64,000 nt of DNA from Halichondria panicea (Eukaryota; Porifera; Demospongiae; Suberitida; Halichondriidae): assembly GCF_963675165.1 (NCBI RefSeq), contig NC_087377.1, forward strand, positions 5,394,042-5,458,041, written 5' to 3'. Both the position numbers and the translations under genes were made by a program. Positions 35,801-45,487 of the stretch are shown in pieces (the stretch's first letter is position 1; the number at the start of each line of letters is the position of its first letter). The notes below the pieces were generated by a model, which did not search any database, was not told the DNA's origin, and saw only the letters and a list, made by a program, of their open reading frames with translations.

Positions 35801-36681
35801 TGTGTTTGTGGAAAAGGGTCGATACAATAGAAAGCTAGAATTGTGTCTGGTTTGTCTCTGTTAGCTGACTCAAACTCTGGGATCCTACTCCAGGAGCCAT
35901 ACTTCTCTGCATGAGACTCTAGGCTTCTTTGCTGTGATCCTGTCCACAGTGCATATATCTATCTATGTACGTACCACTAAAAGTAAAACCCTGTTCTTAA
36001 ATGTTTCGCATCATGCCTCCAGTTAGATGGGCGTGGCCCGCCTCCAAAAGGCCACGCCCATCTAGCCTCCAGTCTGGTTTAGCTCCTGGGTTGCTGTGCT
36101 ATAGACAGTTACATGCAGTTAAGTCATACGTACATGATATTCATCACTACATGCACTGCATTATATCACTCTTCTGGTTTCTTAATAATCATGTCAAGTT
36201 TTTATACTTGATCATAAGTAATCATGATTTAATGACTGCAGGTGCACAAAATGCCTCAGGAAGGCCAACAGAAAGTAGTGAGAAGGGAAAGAGTGAACCT
36301 AAACCTGTTACCAGGACTGAGGAGACAACACAATCTGGTCGAAAACGCGGAAGAGACCCACCTGCTAGCAACCCAAAGAGACCAAAAGTGATACGGCCAG
36401 GAAAGATCGAAGGTGATCAAGTTCTCATGAAGATTGGCCGCAAGCTTGGAGTCAAGTGGATGGATGTTGGTGTGGAATTAGGAATGAAGTACGAGGACCT
36501 CAAAAACACAATCAAAGATGACCACAACATAGAACACCACCTCAAACCAATGGATATGTTTCAAAAGTGGAAAAGTAAAGCTGGTGACTCTTTCACGTAT
36601 GCAACACTGGCCTCAGCACTGGAAGAAGTTGGCCTCGATACATGCGCACAAACACACTGTTATATGAATAATGATATATAG
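26866..36681 (+). CDS. Death - Ig - Roc/COR-like GTPase - Ig - Death protein
   Basis: Exons: 26866-27174 (Death), 28229-28516 (Ig; CKPGDKAEF, TWYFNDQ, GVYSCIAEDEYG), 28627-28833, 28904-31185 (GTPase/COR), 31242-31494 (second Ig-like, YEWFLGKKKL), 31545-31610, 31854-31985, 34344-34415, 34496-34582 and 36242-36681 (Death, stop). Apart from the two phase-0 ends around 31185/31242, every junction is phase 1. The large exon has a P-loop GPGQVGKST at 28987-29013, DVGGQ near 29575, a weak G4 (LVGTFLDEI, no NKxD) and COR-like blocks (LVFSTISELI, GYLPLGFVCAL). A Cys/His-rich end (CHCDQDTH, CTHPDC) follows. About 190 residues separate P-loop and DVGG, far more than in usual Roc domains. Likely a cytosolic GTPase scaffold signalling through Death domains. 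No start-codon exon was found, so the 5' end is either undetected or supplied by the protease units upstream. Confidence 0.7.
27175..28228. other. Intron with duplicated segments and transposon end
   Basis: 27240-27360 repeats 245-420 (both follow the same Death exon). 27655-27677 carries a solo terminus CCTGGATCCGCCCCTG of the family complete at 48231-48652. 27894-28050 repeats 24462-24660. No exon recognised. Confidence 0.6.
33480..33860. mobile_element. Dispersed repeat, TGCCTCGGTG family (partial)
   Basis: Starts ATGCCTCGGTGCATGCGCAC and follows the 22928 and 60402 copies to the ACAATCATGGTCGATCATT block. An inverted end CGCTTGCGC...GAGGCATAATTATT lies just upstream at 33436-33465, and a short further piece at 34590-34650. 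Confidence 0.6.
34014..34250. mobile_element. MITE with GATGGAGCGTCTTACTA ends
   Basis: GATGGGAGCGTCTTACTACA at 34015 and its near complement TAGTAAGACGCTCCATC ending near 34245 form the termini of a ~235-bp non-coding element. Confidence 0.7.
34312..34330. repeat. Poly-C tract
   Basis: A run of about 18 C just before the acceptor of the linker exon at 34344. It may serve as a polypyrimidine tract. Confidence 0.8.
34870..35000. repeat. Long palindrome (about 45-bp arms)
   Basis: The left arm AGGAGGTCCGACATGCGTGC...AGTTCAGTGCAT pairs with ATGCACTGAACTTG...TTGGACCTCCT, with a few mismatches around a ~40-nt centre. It is probably a compact MITE. Confidence 0.75.
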
Positions 36682-37465
36682 ATATAGGACCAATTTATTT
36701 TTAACACTTCATACATTCATTAATTACATGATACGTAGCTATATGTAATATTTACACTATTTCTATAGCTGAAAGCATTTGCAAGTAGCCATTCAAAACT
36801 GTTCTAAAATCGGTAGTCTCTAAAATATTGTCTCTAAGTGGAGCGAGATGATTGGACTATGGTAGACTAGGAGAATCTTGGGTGTTACCATCATTGTTTT
36901 TGGTCACTCTTCTTTTCTAGAATGTCTCTGCATGTACAGGCAGCTGCTTCCCTAATTGTAGCACAATTGCTTTTGGCCTCAGGGTTACTTACTTAGTAGT
37001 TCTTTTTTCATAGTACAGTATCTGTATGAGCAAAAGCAAGAGTTCAAAAGGTATAGAAGTGTTATAATTGTGATTATTGTTGGGTGAGAATGAGCCGGTT
37101 CAATTCTTGGGCTACTGGCAGCACGTCTTGCACCCCTAATGCACATAATTATTGAGGAACATAGTAGGGAGAAAGAGAGCCTGCATCGTAACCAACTCAT
37201 GGTTGTGTTGGTCGTGTTATACGGAGAGTAGTGATGCCGTAGCATGTGATAGCAGCATTGCCCAGAGTGGCAGAACAATGTAGGTACAAGAGCTGCATGC
37301 ATGTGCTCCACTTCTCTTACTCTCATATGCTCTTTTATTTCTTGACATTTTCGTGCTTTCTATATATACGTGTGCACATAGTGAAGACATTCAAAAAGCC
37401 GTTCGCATCGATGTAGCGCCATGTTGTTATGGCAGAGGCACCAGAGGATGGTTCACCAGTAAATG
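36220..37465 (+). repeat. Segmental duplication SD-B, copy 2
   Basis: Partner of 4980-6320. This copy keeps the complete, in-phase Death exon and is joined to linker exons upstream, so it is the likely parent. Confidence 0.75.
37110..37330 (-). pseudogene. Retroelement C-terminal fragment (decayed)
   Basis: The minus-strand frame retains VREVEH near its start and TTMSWLRCRLSFSLL and IRGAR near its end. These are the same blocks as in 56177-56557, but the middle is frameshifted. Confidence 0.6.
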
Positions 37466-38976
37466 CATGGGTTTTAAGTCGGGTTCGATTGAGACATTGT
37501 GGCACAATTCTGACATCAGTTGAGCGGACACATCGCGGATTGAGGGAATCCGCCTTTTGGGCATGACACAACATGTCTACGGCGTCGATCCCTAAATGCA
37601 CTTTTGTGGAGTGTAAAGCCAAACTTCTCTATTGGCAGAGAAGAACCAGCTGTAATTATTCATTTCACACCTGTTATGCTAAAGTTATTCCGAGCATAAT
37701 TGATCAGAGCCTACCAATGACCAATGGTAATTATTATGCTTGTCATTATTATTTTTTTGATGGTGTAATCATGATCAGACTGATGCGTTCAGTAAAGTAC
37801 ATTTATCTGGAAACTGTTACAGTATCCTTGTTTTATCATAATTATAGGTACGTGTTTCGTATGTAGATAATAATAGATGGGAATTATAAAACATACATGA
37901 CTGTATAAAAATATACGTCATCAGTGTTATTCAAGTTCGTTCCTCTTTTGGTATCAGTATTGATATAGTTTTTTAGTCGGATTCCTTTTTGTTTTCAGTA
38001 CATAATGAATGCATAAGAGAAACTTCTATCAGGAGCAGTAGGAAGTTCAAGAAGAGAAGCCAGGACCGAAATAATTATATTATTATGAACTTCAAACGTT
38101 ATTTCCTTTTTTTGAGTGTTTAATTTTTGAGAGAAAAGCCTCGAAAGGCTGCCAGTTTTTCTTGTGCTGAAATCGATCCAAGCCGCTCATGGCCTCGAGG
38201 CTGTAGCACATGCAAGAGCACTGACTTGTAATTGTACCACCATAGATTTACTGTATCAATACCACCCTTGAAAAATATTACAAGTCTAAAATTAATGAGG
38301 CCATGCTCTAAGTATATATTATAATATTTTACCGTTTGTACAGATCGAGCAGCTAGGGCGATACACGCACTAATACTCTCCATCTTAAATTATTTTACCG
38401 TTTGTACAGATCGAGCATCTAGGGCGATATTGATTTTCCACGCACTAATACTCTCCATCTACATGACGTACTCCTTAATATTTACTCCATGATCACCCTT
38501 GCATGTATTGCGTTTAAGTTAATGATTAGAATTAGATCTACCTACATCTCTCATTAAAATTAATGTTGACGTTATACACCTCATTGCAATGGTCTCACTG
38601 CACTGCACTGCAGTCTTGGACAGAAACAAAACAAGGGCGGCTAATTTATGAGACACTGTACCTCTGAGTGGGGGTAAAGGTAGATAAAGGTACATGTATT
38701 AAACGGTACAGTAGGTCACATGCTAACTACTTCAATGTCATATGACCTGTGTATCAACTACATTGTTGCAAAAGCAGAGATCAAAAGGTACGTGTTGAAA
38801 GACACCAGGCAAGGTACGTACGTGTTGAGCTACCTGATATTCTTGTACATAAAGCAGCATATACACGCACTATTTACAGTGTTCTATAGCTAGATCTAGA
38901 TCTAATTTTGCAATGGAAGTTTGCAATTGGCAACTAAGACAGTTAATGAAGTGTTCATGAACTTGTTGCTTATGCA
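37466..38976. other. Gene-poor stretch upstream of WDFY3
   Basis: An open frame of about 97 codons at 37573-37866 and one of 87 on the minus strand at 38120-38383 have no recognisable domain. A 70-bp tandem duplication is at 38327-38463. The WDFY3 promoter is probably in the last few hundred bases, but no motif stands out. Confidence 0.4.
38327..38463. repeat. Tandem duplication, about 70-bp unit
   Basis: Two copies of ATTTTACCGTTTGTACAGAT...CGCACTAATACTCTCCATCT. The second contains an 8-10 bp insertion. Confidence 0.85.
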
Positions 38977-41900
38977 ATGCCTCAGATGTCTGGTCAGTCT
39001 GACAGAGATCATCCCACCCCTCACACCAACGCACCCACACATCGTCCCAGCTCCACTATGTCACGGCTGAGTGATCGCACCTCACCACCGCCCAACTCCA
39101 CACCCTCACAACGCTCCACAACCTCACGAGGTAAATCACTCACAGAGTCTATACAATCATAGATAACCACTCCCACCCCCTCAGGGTTGAGTTTCTTGTC
39201 ATCTCTAATGGGCACTCTGAGACGCTCTCACCCACGACAAGAATCACCTCCCCCTCCTCCAGAGGACCTCGGACTAAAGACACTACGACAGGTATGGCTG
39301 ACTAAGGAATACTGAAGTGTAGAAAAGCACTACAGTGGAACCTCGGAACATAACATAAAGAATTCTAGTTTTAATTAATTTAGAGGACTCTCCTTTTGTG
39401 GGAGGTTAAAGTTTTCTATAGCTGTCAAGGTGTTACTCTCTGTCTCCAGCTGATTGAGGCCTGAATAGCACATTGAGAGCTCATTACGCCCACTGGCTTT
39501 GATAGCTCTCATTGGCTTGTTTTTAGCTTGTTCAGTTTTATTACTATAATGTTGTACAAGTACACTACTCTGTTTATGGCTTGTACTTTTAGTGTTGCTT
39601 GTACATGCACATGTCATTACCATAGTGGCTTGTGTCTGGGTTGCAGTCTGACATGCATGTACATGTACGCGTTTATAGTGTTTGTGCTATCACTCATTTT
39701 TTAAAAGGCACTGTACATTTGTTTCTTTTGTTAACTTCAACAGACATTTTGTAGATACATGTCATGTACAGTAGGTCTACTATTCCTATAATCTTCCTCA
39801 AAGGAACATAGAAGGTTTCAGCTATAGTGAAAGTCTTAAAGGTAGCTTGTCTATCTCTGAAATGTGTGAGTGTACAATCTCAGTACATATTTACTCCCAC
39901 TACCGTATAGCGGGTAATTTTCATGGGGGGTAAAATATTCGTTATTTTCGTGGGCAAGCTGACCTCCACGAAATTTTTACGTAGGCGTGGCTTACCGGAA
40001 TGCAGTGCAGGCAACGACATTAAACGAAATTTTTACGCACGAAAACCACCGTTTCTCGAGTTGAACGAATTTTTTACCCCACGAAAATTACCCGCTATAC
40101 GGTATCTTGTGCAATCCACCCATGCATGCTATCACGTCACATGATCTTCTCACAGGTCTACAGTCAGTACAGAGATATTGACAACCCAGTGGACAAGGAG
40201 AAGCAACTGTACAAGATTCTCCCTCTATTTTGCAAGAACTGTGCTAAATACAGTGGACATGAACTGGTCTCGAAATTTCCTGAAGCGTTTGATTTTGCTG
40301 AGGGTGTGTCGCTACTGTTCGTACGTCATGTGACTCAACTGGCTCAAGCATCGAACCCAGCCAGGTACCACAGTCAGTGTGTGTGTGTGTGTGGTGTGTT
40401 TCTTCTGAAGATACATGTACAATAAATAGTTAACCTCAGCAGAGCTAAAACTACAGAGTGTCCACTCCTTTAGTTACGTGTACATCTTTAACAAGAATGT
40501 AGGCATTGTTTCTTTCTAGTGTTAACACTACATTGGTCATCATTGATTGCTTGAAAAGTTTGTATAGACTCTACGTACGAATTCAACAAATGCACTAAGT
40601 CTTGATTCTTCCTTGAACACACGAAATTACTTGATTTCTAGCCTAACATGTGGTAATTAAACTATAGGCCTAAGAAGTGGTTAGTCCCAACCACCACTAA
40701 CCAGTACAGTTGCAGGTATAAATCCCTGATGCACTGACTCCATGTTGCACCCTTCCCTCTCCTTAATCTCTCCTAAAGGTCCGGAGTGTCCCTGCTCAAG
40801 TATTTTGAGACCCCTGATGATACAGACGCTGGTTGGAACAGTGGAGCGGGTATCACCATTCTCAAGGCTATACATATTCTAGCCAATGGGACAGAGGCGC
40901 TCGTGACCTCTATGACCTCTTGTAACCTGGCGTCAATACTCGTGAGGTGTCTGCAGCTGTTCATCAGTCTGCCTCCACAAGGTGTGTGTGTGTGTGTGTG
41001 TGTGGAGGGTGTGGGGAGTGTGGGTGTGAGTTTATAATTATACTTGCTACAATTTTTCAAGCGCCTGTGTACACTGGTACAACTGTTAACCAAACCAGTT
41101 AGCAGTGAGAACATGATGCATAGCTACACAGAAATACTTTTGCTTCTACACGTACATTAAGGCACCGGTGACATGTACAGCTTTGTCCATTACAATGTAC
41201 CCTCAACATTGTCAACCCAGTACTCGGCTTTGACAAAATTGCGTAGTTTGTCCAGTTTACGTTTCTCTGTAAAGTACAATGTACGTTGTATTGTACATGT
41301 AATCTTTACTCGACCTCCTTCTGTATTTGTGCAGATTCTCGGAGTAGGTCTGGTAGTTTGTCTCGAACCAACACTCCCCCTAAACCGACAAATGACCAAG
41401 GAGCCACAGTCGAGCTACAACTGACAGGTGCAATGAGTGTTTACAGTACTTTACCCGGTATATAGTAGAATCCATCGTAATTGGGGATTTGCCATGTACT
41501 ACCCCTGACAAATGGCCAACCACGATAATTATAAAGGTCAGGAACCCAAGTCCCAAATGAACAGGTTGTGTGCAACGCAACCCTTGAACTAATACCATGT
41601 CTTTATATGCTCATTGCTCACCCTTAGTGGCTATATACACACCACTCCTTACACTGTCACCCTCACACACCCCTCACACCACCTCCTCAAACACCCACAC
41701 ACCATACCTTCCTCACACACTACACCCTCCTCACAAACCACACCTTCCTCACACACCACCCCCTCCTCACAGACTCCCCGGAGACCTCCAAACGTAAGAA
41801 CTTAGAGAGGCTCCTTCGGTCTGTGCTCACCTGTCTCCTACGCAATCCCCCGGCCGTTGAGGACTTGGTGAGATGTAGTGACGTGTCTCTGTTGTTTGGG

Positions 41901-42744
41901 GTGATCTCCCTGCCTTGCCCCGCCCACAACAAGATGTGGCGGAAGACGGCAGCCGAGTGTCTCATTACTATCTGCAGGTGAGGATCAATCTAAGTATGTA
42001 CTGGAGTACTTGTTGATTAGTATGTATTGTGATAATTTTCTGCTGATCAATTTAAGTTTTGCCAATTCCGAATTGTGTGCATGCATAATGTTGTTGTGGT
42101 GATTGTGTGTAAGTTACGTCAATCCAATAGTATTCTCGTGCATTGTCATTGTTTGTTTTGAACTGCTGCATACCTTGTACGTACAATGTACATGTACAAC
42201 ATGTATATAGCAGTACTGCTAATAATAGAACAGTACTTAGGCTTTGTCTGATTCCCAGAACTAGAATGACCTTTAGTTGCTACTATTGTGGAGCAACTAA
42301 AACTGTCAAAACCCTGTACATGAAAAGACTGCTAATGTTTGTGTTGATGTCTGGGGTGACTCTTAAGATCTATGTATCTGGTACAAAATGTACTGCACAT
42401 TTTGAAGTGGGACCTTTCCAGTTTGTTTATAAATACCTGTTCTTTGTTGTGGGATTAGATACACTGTAACTGTAAAACAATCTTCATAAACAGACATCAT
42501 TGAAGGCCACGTACACAGTAGCTACTATGCAGTATACATGTACGTATACATGTACGTATCACACTGCTTGACATCCGCCAACACTGTGTGCAGTGTAGGT
42601 GTGCAGTACGTAGTATCCTGTATGTGTGGCGATGAGGACACCTATTTATTATCATGACACTCAACAAACTCCCAATTCTAGTACACAGAAATGAACCCCT
42701 ACACCCGTATAGACACTTCCTTGATACCACACCACCCGCCCCAT

Positions 42745-42797
<53 letters not shown>

Positions 42798-44759
42798 GCA
42801 CTTACACCGCACTCACACACCTCACACACACCGCACTCACACACCGCACTTACACCGCACTCACACACCTCCCACACACCTCCCACACACCGCACTCACA
42901 CCCCTCCCACAGACACAGTCTCTCTGGCGAGGTGATCAACTTCATCCACAAGACTGGGTGTATCATGTTCAGTGTACAGAACATAAAGACGTGTACGGAG
43001 ACCCAACCCCCACTGGAGGTCGTGGAAATGTTCTCAACTCTATTCTGCTGTCTCAAGGACTCAGCGGATTTCTCACAGGTACATGTAATGACAACAGTTT
43101 AATTACATGTGTACCAATTAATGAAATTATGTATTCATTGATATTATTTCTGCAAAGTAGACGTAATGCGCTGCGTACATGTACATGTTGTATTTTATGC
43201 CATCTATTGTGAGTTACCCTGCAGCAGACGAGCAGTTATTGTAAAAAAATTTGCCTTCTAAACACATGCTAACTGCAGGAAGCTTTGGTTTTGTACGAAG
43301 AGGGTGGTGGTTGGTTACCTGCGTAAAGAGTGATCTCAATACTATTAGTCCTGTATTGTAGAAATGATGCTTACTCTATTATAGTAGGCAGAGAGTTCGT
43401 TAGTTGAGAGGTTGTTTGTACACAAACTGTGCTTCATGAGGAAGCAGTAGATGTAATGCCCTCTTATCTCTGCCTGCAGGTATTACTAGAGGACTTCTCC
43501 AATGGGAGTGGCTACAAGCTTCTCTACGACTACCTACTAAGACTGGACAGGTTTGCCACCATGCAGTTAGCCTCTGCATACATGTACTTGTGCATACTTG
43601 TGCTATACATTGTATACTTTACTACAGTGCTATTAATTTTATGTGTGTTTGTACAGTACTCCGGTACTATTTACAATTTGGGGATAAAATTACAAACCAG
43701 CACAGAGTTTTGCTACCTAGACGCCCAATTTCATGTACATACATTTGTACATGTACTGTGATTGTGCCAGTGGGAGGGGCCCTATCCTGGATTGTACTTG
43801 TCCTCTGTATGTTTTTGTCGCTCCTCGTACAAAATCCCCTATCTATAAATGCGATCTGCACACTGCACACTATATGTCTCTATGCCCTCAGGTGTGACAA
43901 TGAGGAGAGCCGAGCAGCTGTCAAGAATCTGGTACTGCTCATTCAGAATCTGGTTTTTGCCGGGTTCCTCAGTCTGGAACCGGCTCTCTCGGACCCTGGC
44001 CCATTTCAAGATCGCACATTTTCCATTTCAATTCCATCTGGTGACGGTAAGTGCATGTGTTAACTAGTTATACATGTACAATGTAAATGTATCACGCATT
44101 AATTAATTATAATTTCTTATGCTAATTAAATCTTTCTACAATGTAGGTGTAAGTGTCAGAAACAGTGACGTGTTCCAAGTGCTCCAAGACGCATTCCTGA
44201 AATCTCATTCCAGTACGCTGGGTCTGGCGATCGTGAATGCTCTGGACTACATATTCAGAAAGGATCAGGCCAACTACTTCATTGTGCAGGACCACCACAC
44301 ACTGTCTATGTTCCTGGAGAAACTGGTGGAACGAAACGAAGATGTGCAAGTCAGTGGTGGTTTGCTCATTCCGATTGTTACTAATTATTTGTCATGTTTT
44401 TTTTCGTTATATCTAGGTACACTTACAAATGTACTGCACAGTTTAGCGTTATGTAAATTGTCACAATAATTATGAGCTACTGTAGCTGCTGTTCGATGAG
44501 CTTGTTAATTACTTGAAATTTATAGGGCCAACACTGAAAATGTAGTGATTTGTGTGTGCATGTCGAATATATCCTCTGGTGTCGCTTATGTTCATGCCTT
44601 GAGGGGCTGTATGCAGAGCTGCTAACATGTACTCCTCTACACTCTCCCCCCTCCCCCTCAGGCACACATGTTCGTACTACTGGAGTATGTTATGATGGAG
44701 CTGAACTACGTGGCCACTGCTGAACTGACCAGTATCGGGTTGCTACTGACAATGGACGA
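38977..44759 (+). CDS. WDFY3: WDFY3/Alfy, N-terminal part only (11 exons)
   Basis: Exons: 38977-39130, 39185-39291, 40156-40364, 40779-40981, 41335-41427, 41773-41977, 42913-43078, 43480-43550, 43892-44046, 44147-44349 and 44662-44759. All phases agree and give about 554 codons. Blocks aligning in order with the animal WDFY3 N terminus include SLMGTLRR, QLYKILPLF, MWRKTAAECLITICR, LEVVEMFSTLFCCLKDSADF, ANYFIVQDHHTLSMF and a final LNYVATAELTSIGLLL. WDFY3 is a ~3,500-residue BEACH/WD40/FYVE scaffold that links ubiquitinated cargo to autophagosomes. This part is the alpha-helical armadillo-like N terminus. The first exon (Ser/Thr/Pro-rich, ATG 38977 or 38986) is less certain. Nothing of the remaining ~3,000 residues appears downstream. 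The sequence passes into SD-A about 130 bp after the last donor, so this looks like a 5' fragment or a gene interrupted by duplication or misassembly. Confidence 0.8.
39901..40104. mobile_element. Palindromic MITE in WDFY3 intron 2
   Basis: Termini TACCGTATAGCGGGTAATTT and complement ATTACCCGCTATACGGTA. About 204 bp, ends 51 bp before exon 3. Confidence 0.85.
41640..41771. repeat. Minisatellite in WDFY3 intron
   Basis: CCTCACACACCAC / CACCTTCCTCACAAACCA-type degenerate units directly abut the acceptor at 41772. Apparent ORFs here are low-complexity artefacts. Confidence 0.8.
42748..42912. repeat. (AC)n microsatellite grading into minisatellite
   Basis: About 23 AC units followed by CACACCGCACTCACAC / CACCTCCCACACAC units up to the acceptor of WDFY3 exon 7. 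Confidence 0.9.
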
Positions 44760-45219
44760 GTGAGTATCTTGTAGAGTCACAAGATGGACACAAGTCAAAA
44801 CACAGCTCTAGAGAGTTTTTAGGGCCCATAAACGTGGCGTATAATAGAGGTAGACCTCCTGATTGGGTCACAATTAATAGACAGGTTTCATTGTAGAGAG
44901 TTATATCGCTCGATGATTGTAAAATATCGCTTAATACATCGCTCGATAAAATACCGCTTGGAAATGATCAACAATTTTGAAACAAACGGCTAACCATAGC
45001 CTTCAGCATTACTAAGTCAGTGCTACATACATAATGTATTTTTTCCTTAATGTTTTTGAAAACAATAATGGTAGATCATTACCCACTCTATATGTTCACA
45101 GGCTGTGATAGGTAAAGACATCACAGCTAAAAATGGTAATGTCTCCTGGAATATTGAGCTCAGCTAGCTAGCTAGCTAGTGAAATGTGTACTTTCTGCCA
45201 CTTTTAGTTTCAAATCACA

Positions 45220-45487
45220 TGCAGAGATCATCCGTACCTCCTCGCCCTGCACACGTACACGTACACGTATGTGTGCACTCACGGTTGTCAGAGCCGGAGT
45301 TACACATAACCACTATAGTACTTGACTCCACAACAACACACTACAACCTTGCAAGGTAACATACAAATTGATGTCATCACCTTCGCCCCCACAACTCTGA
45401 GCCAATATAATTACTCCCACCCTTGACAGGAATAACCTCGCCCTCTCTCTACCTGGGGACCTCAGACTAAAGACTTTGCGACAGGTA
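45220..45487 (+). pseudogene. WDFY3: WDFY3 5'-end fragment (copy 2)
   Basis: Same content as 8558-8828. It has an additional 4-bp CTCT expansion just before the DLRLKTLRQ-equivalent block, which adds a frameshift to the shared upstream TAA. It lies only about 0.5 kb downstream of the truncated WDFY3 gene. Confidence 0.65.

Noticed and set aside
36001-36100. ATG at 36001 as the start of the terminal Death exon's protein
   Set aside because: The region is an inverted-repeat remnant (GGGCGTGGCC...GGCCACGCCC) upstream of a clear acceptor at 36241; the open frame into the exon is fortuitous.
41597-41805. Pro/His/Thr-rich open frames
   Set aside because: Low-complexity intronic minisatellite before WDFY3 exon 6.
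42497-42935. Open frames of 90-130 codons on both strands
   Set aside because: They are produced by the (AC)n repeat and minisatellite; the real coding exon starts at 42913 in another frame.
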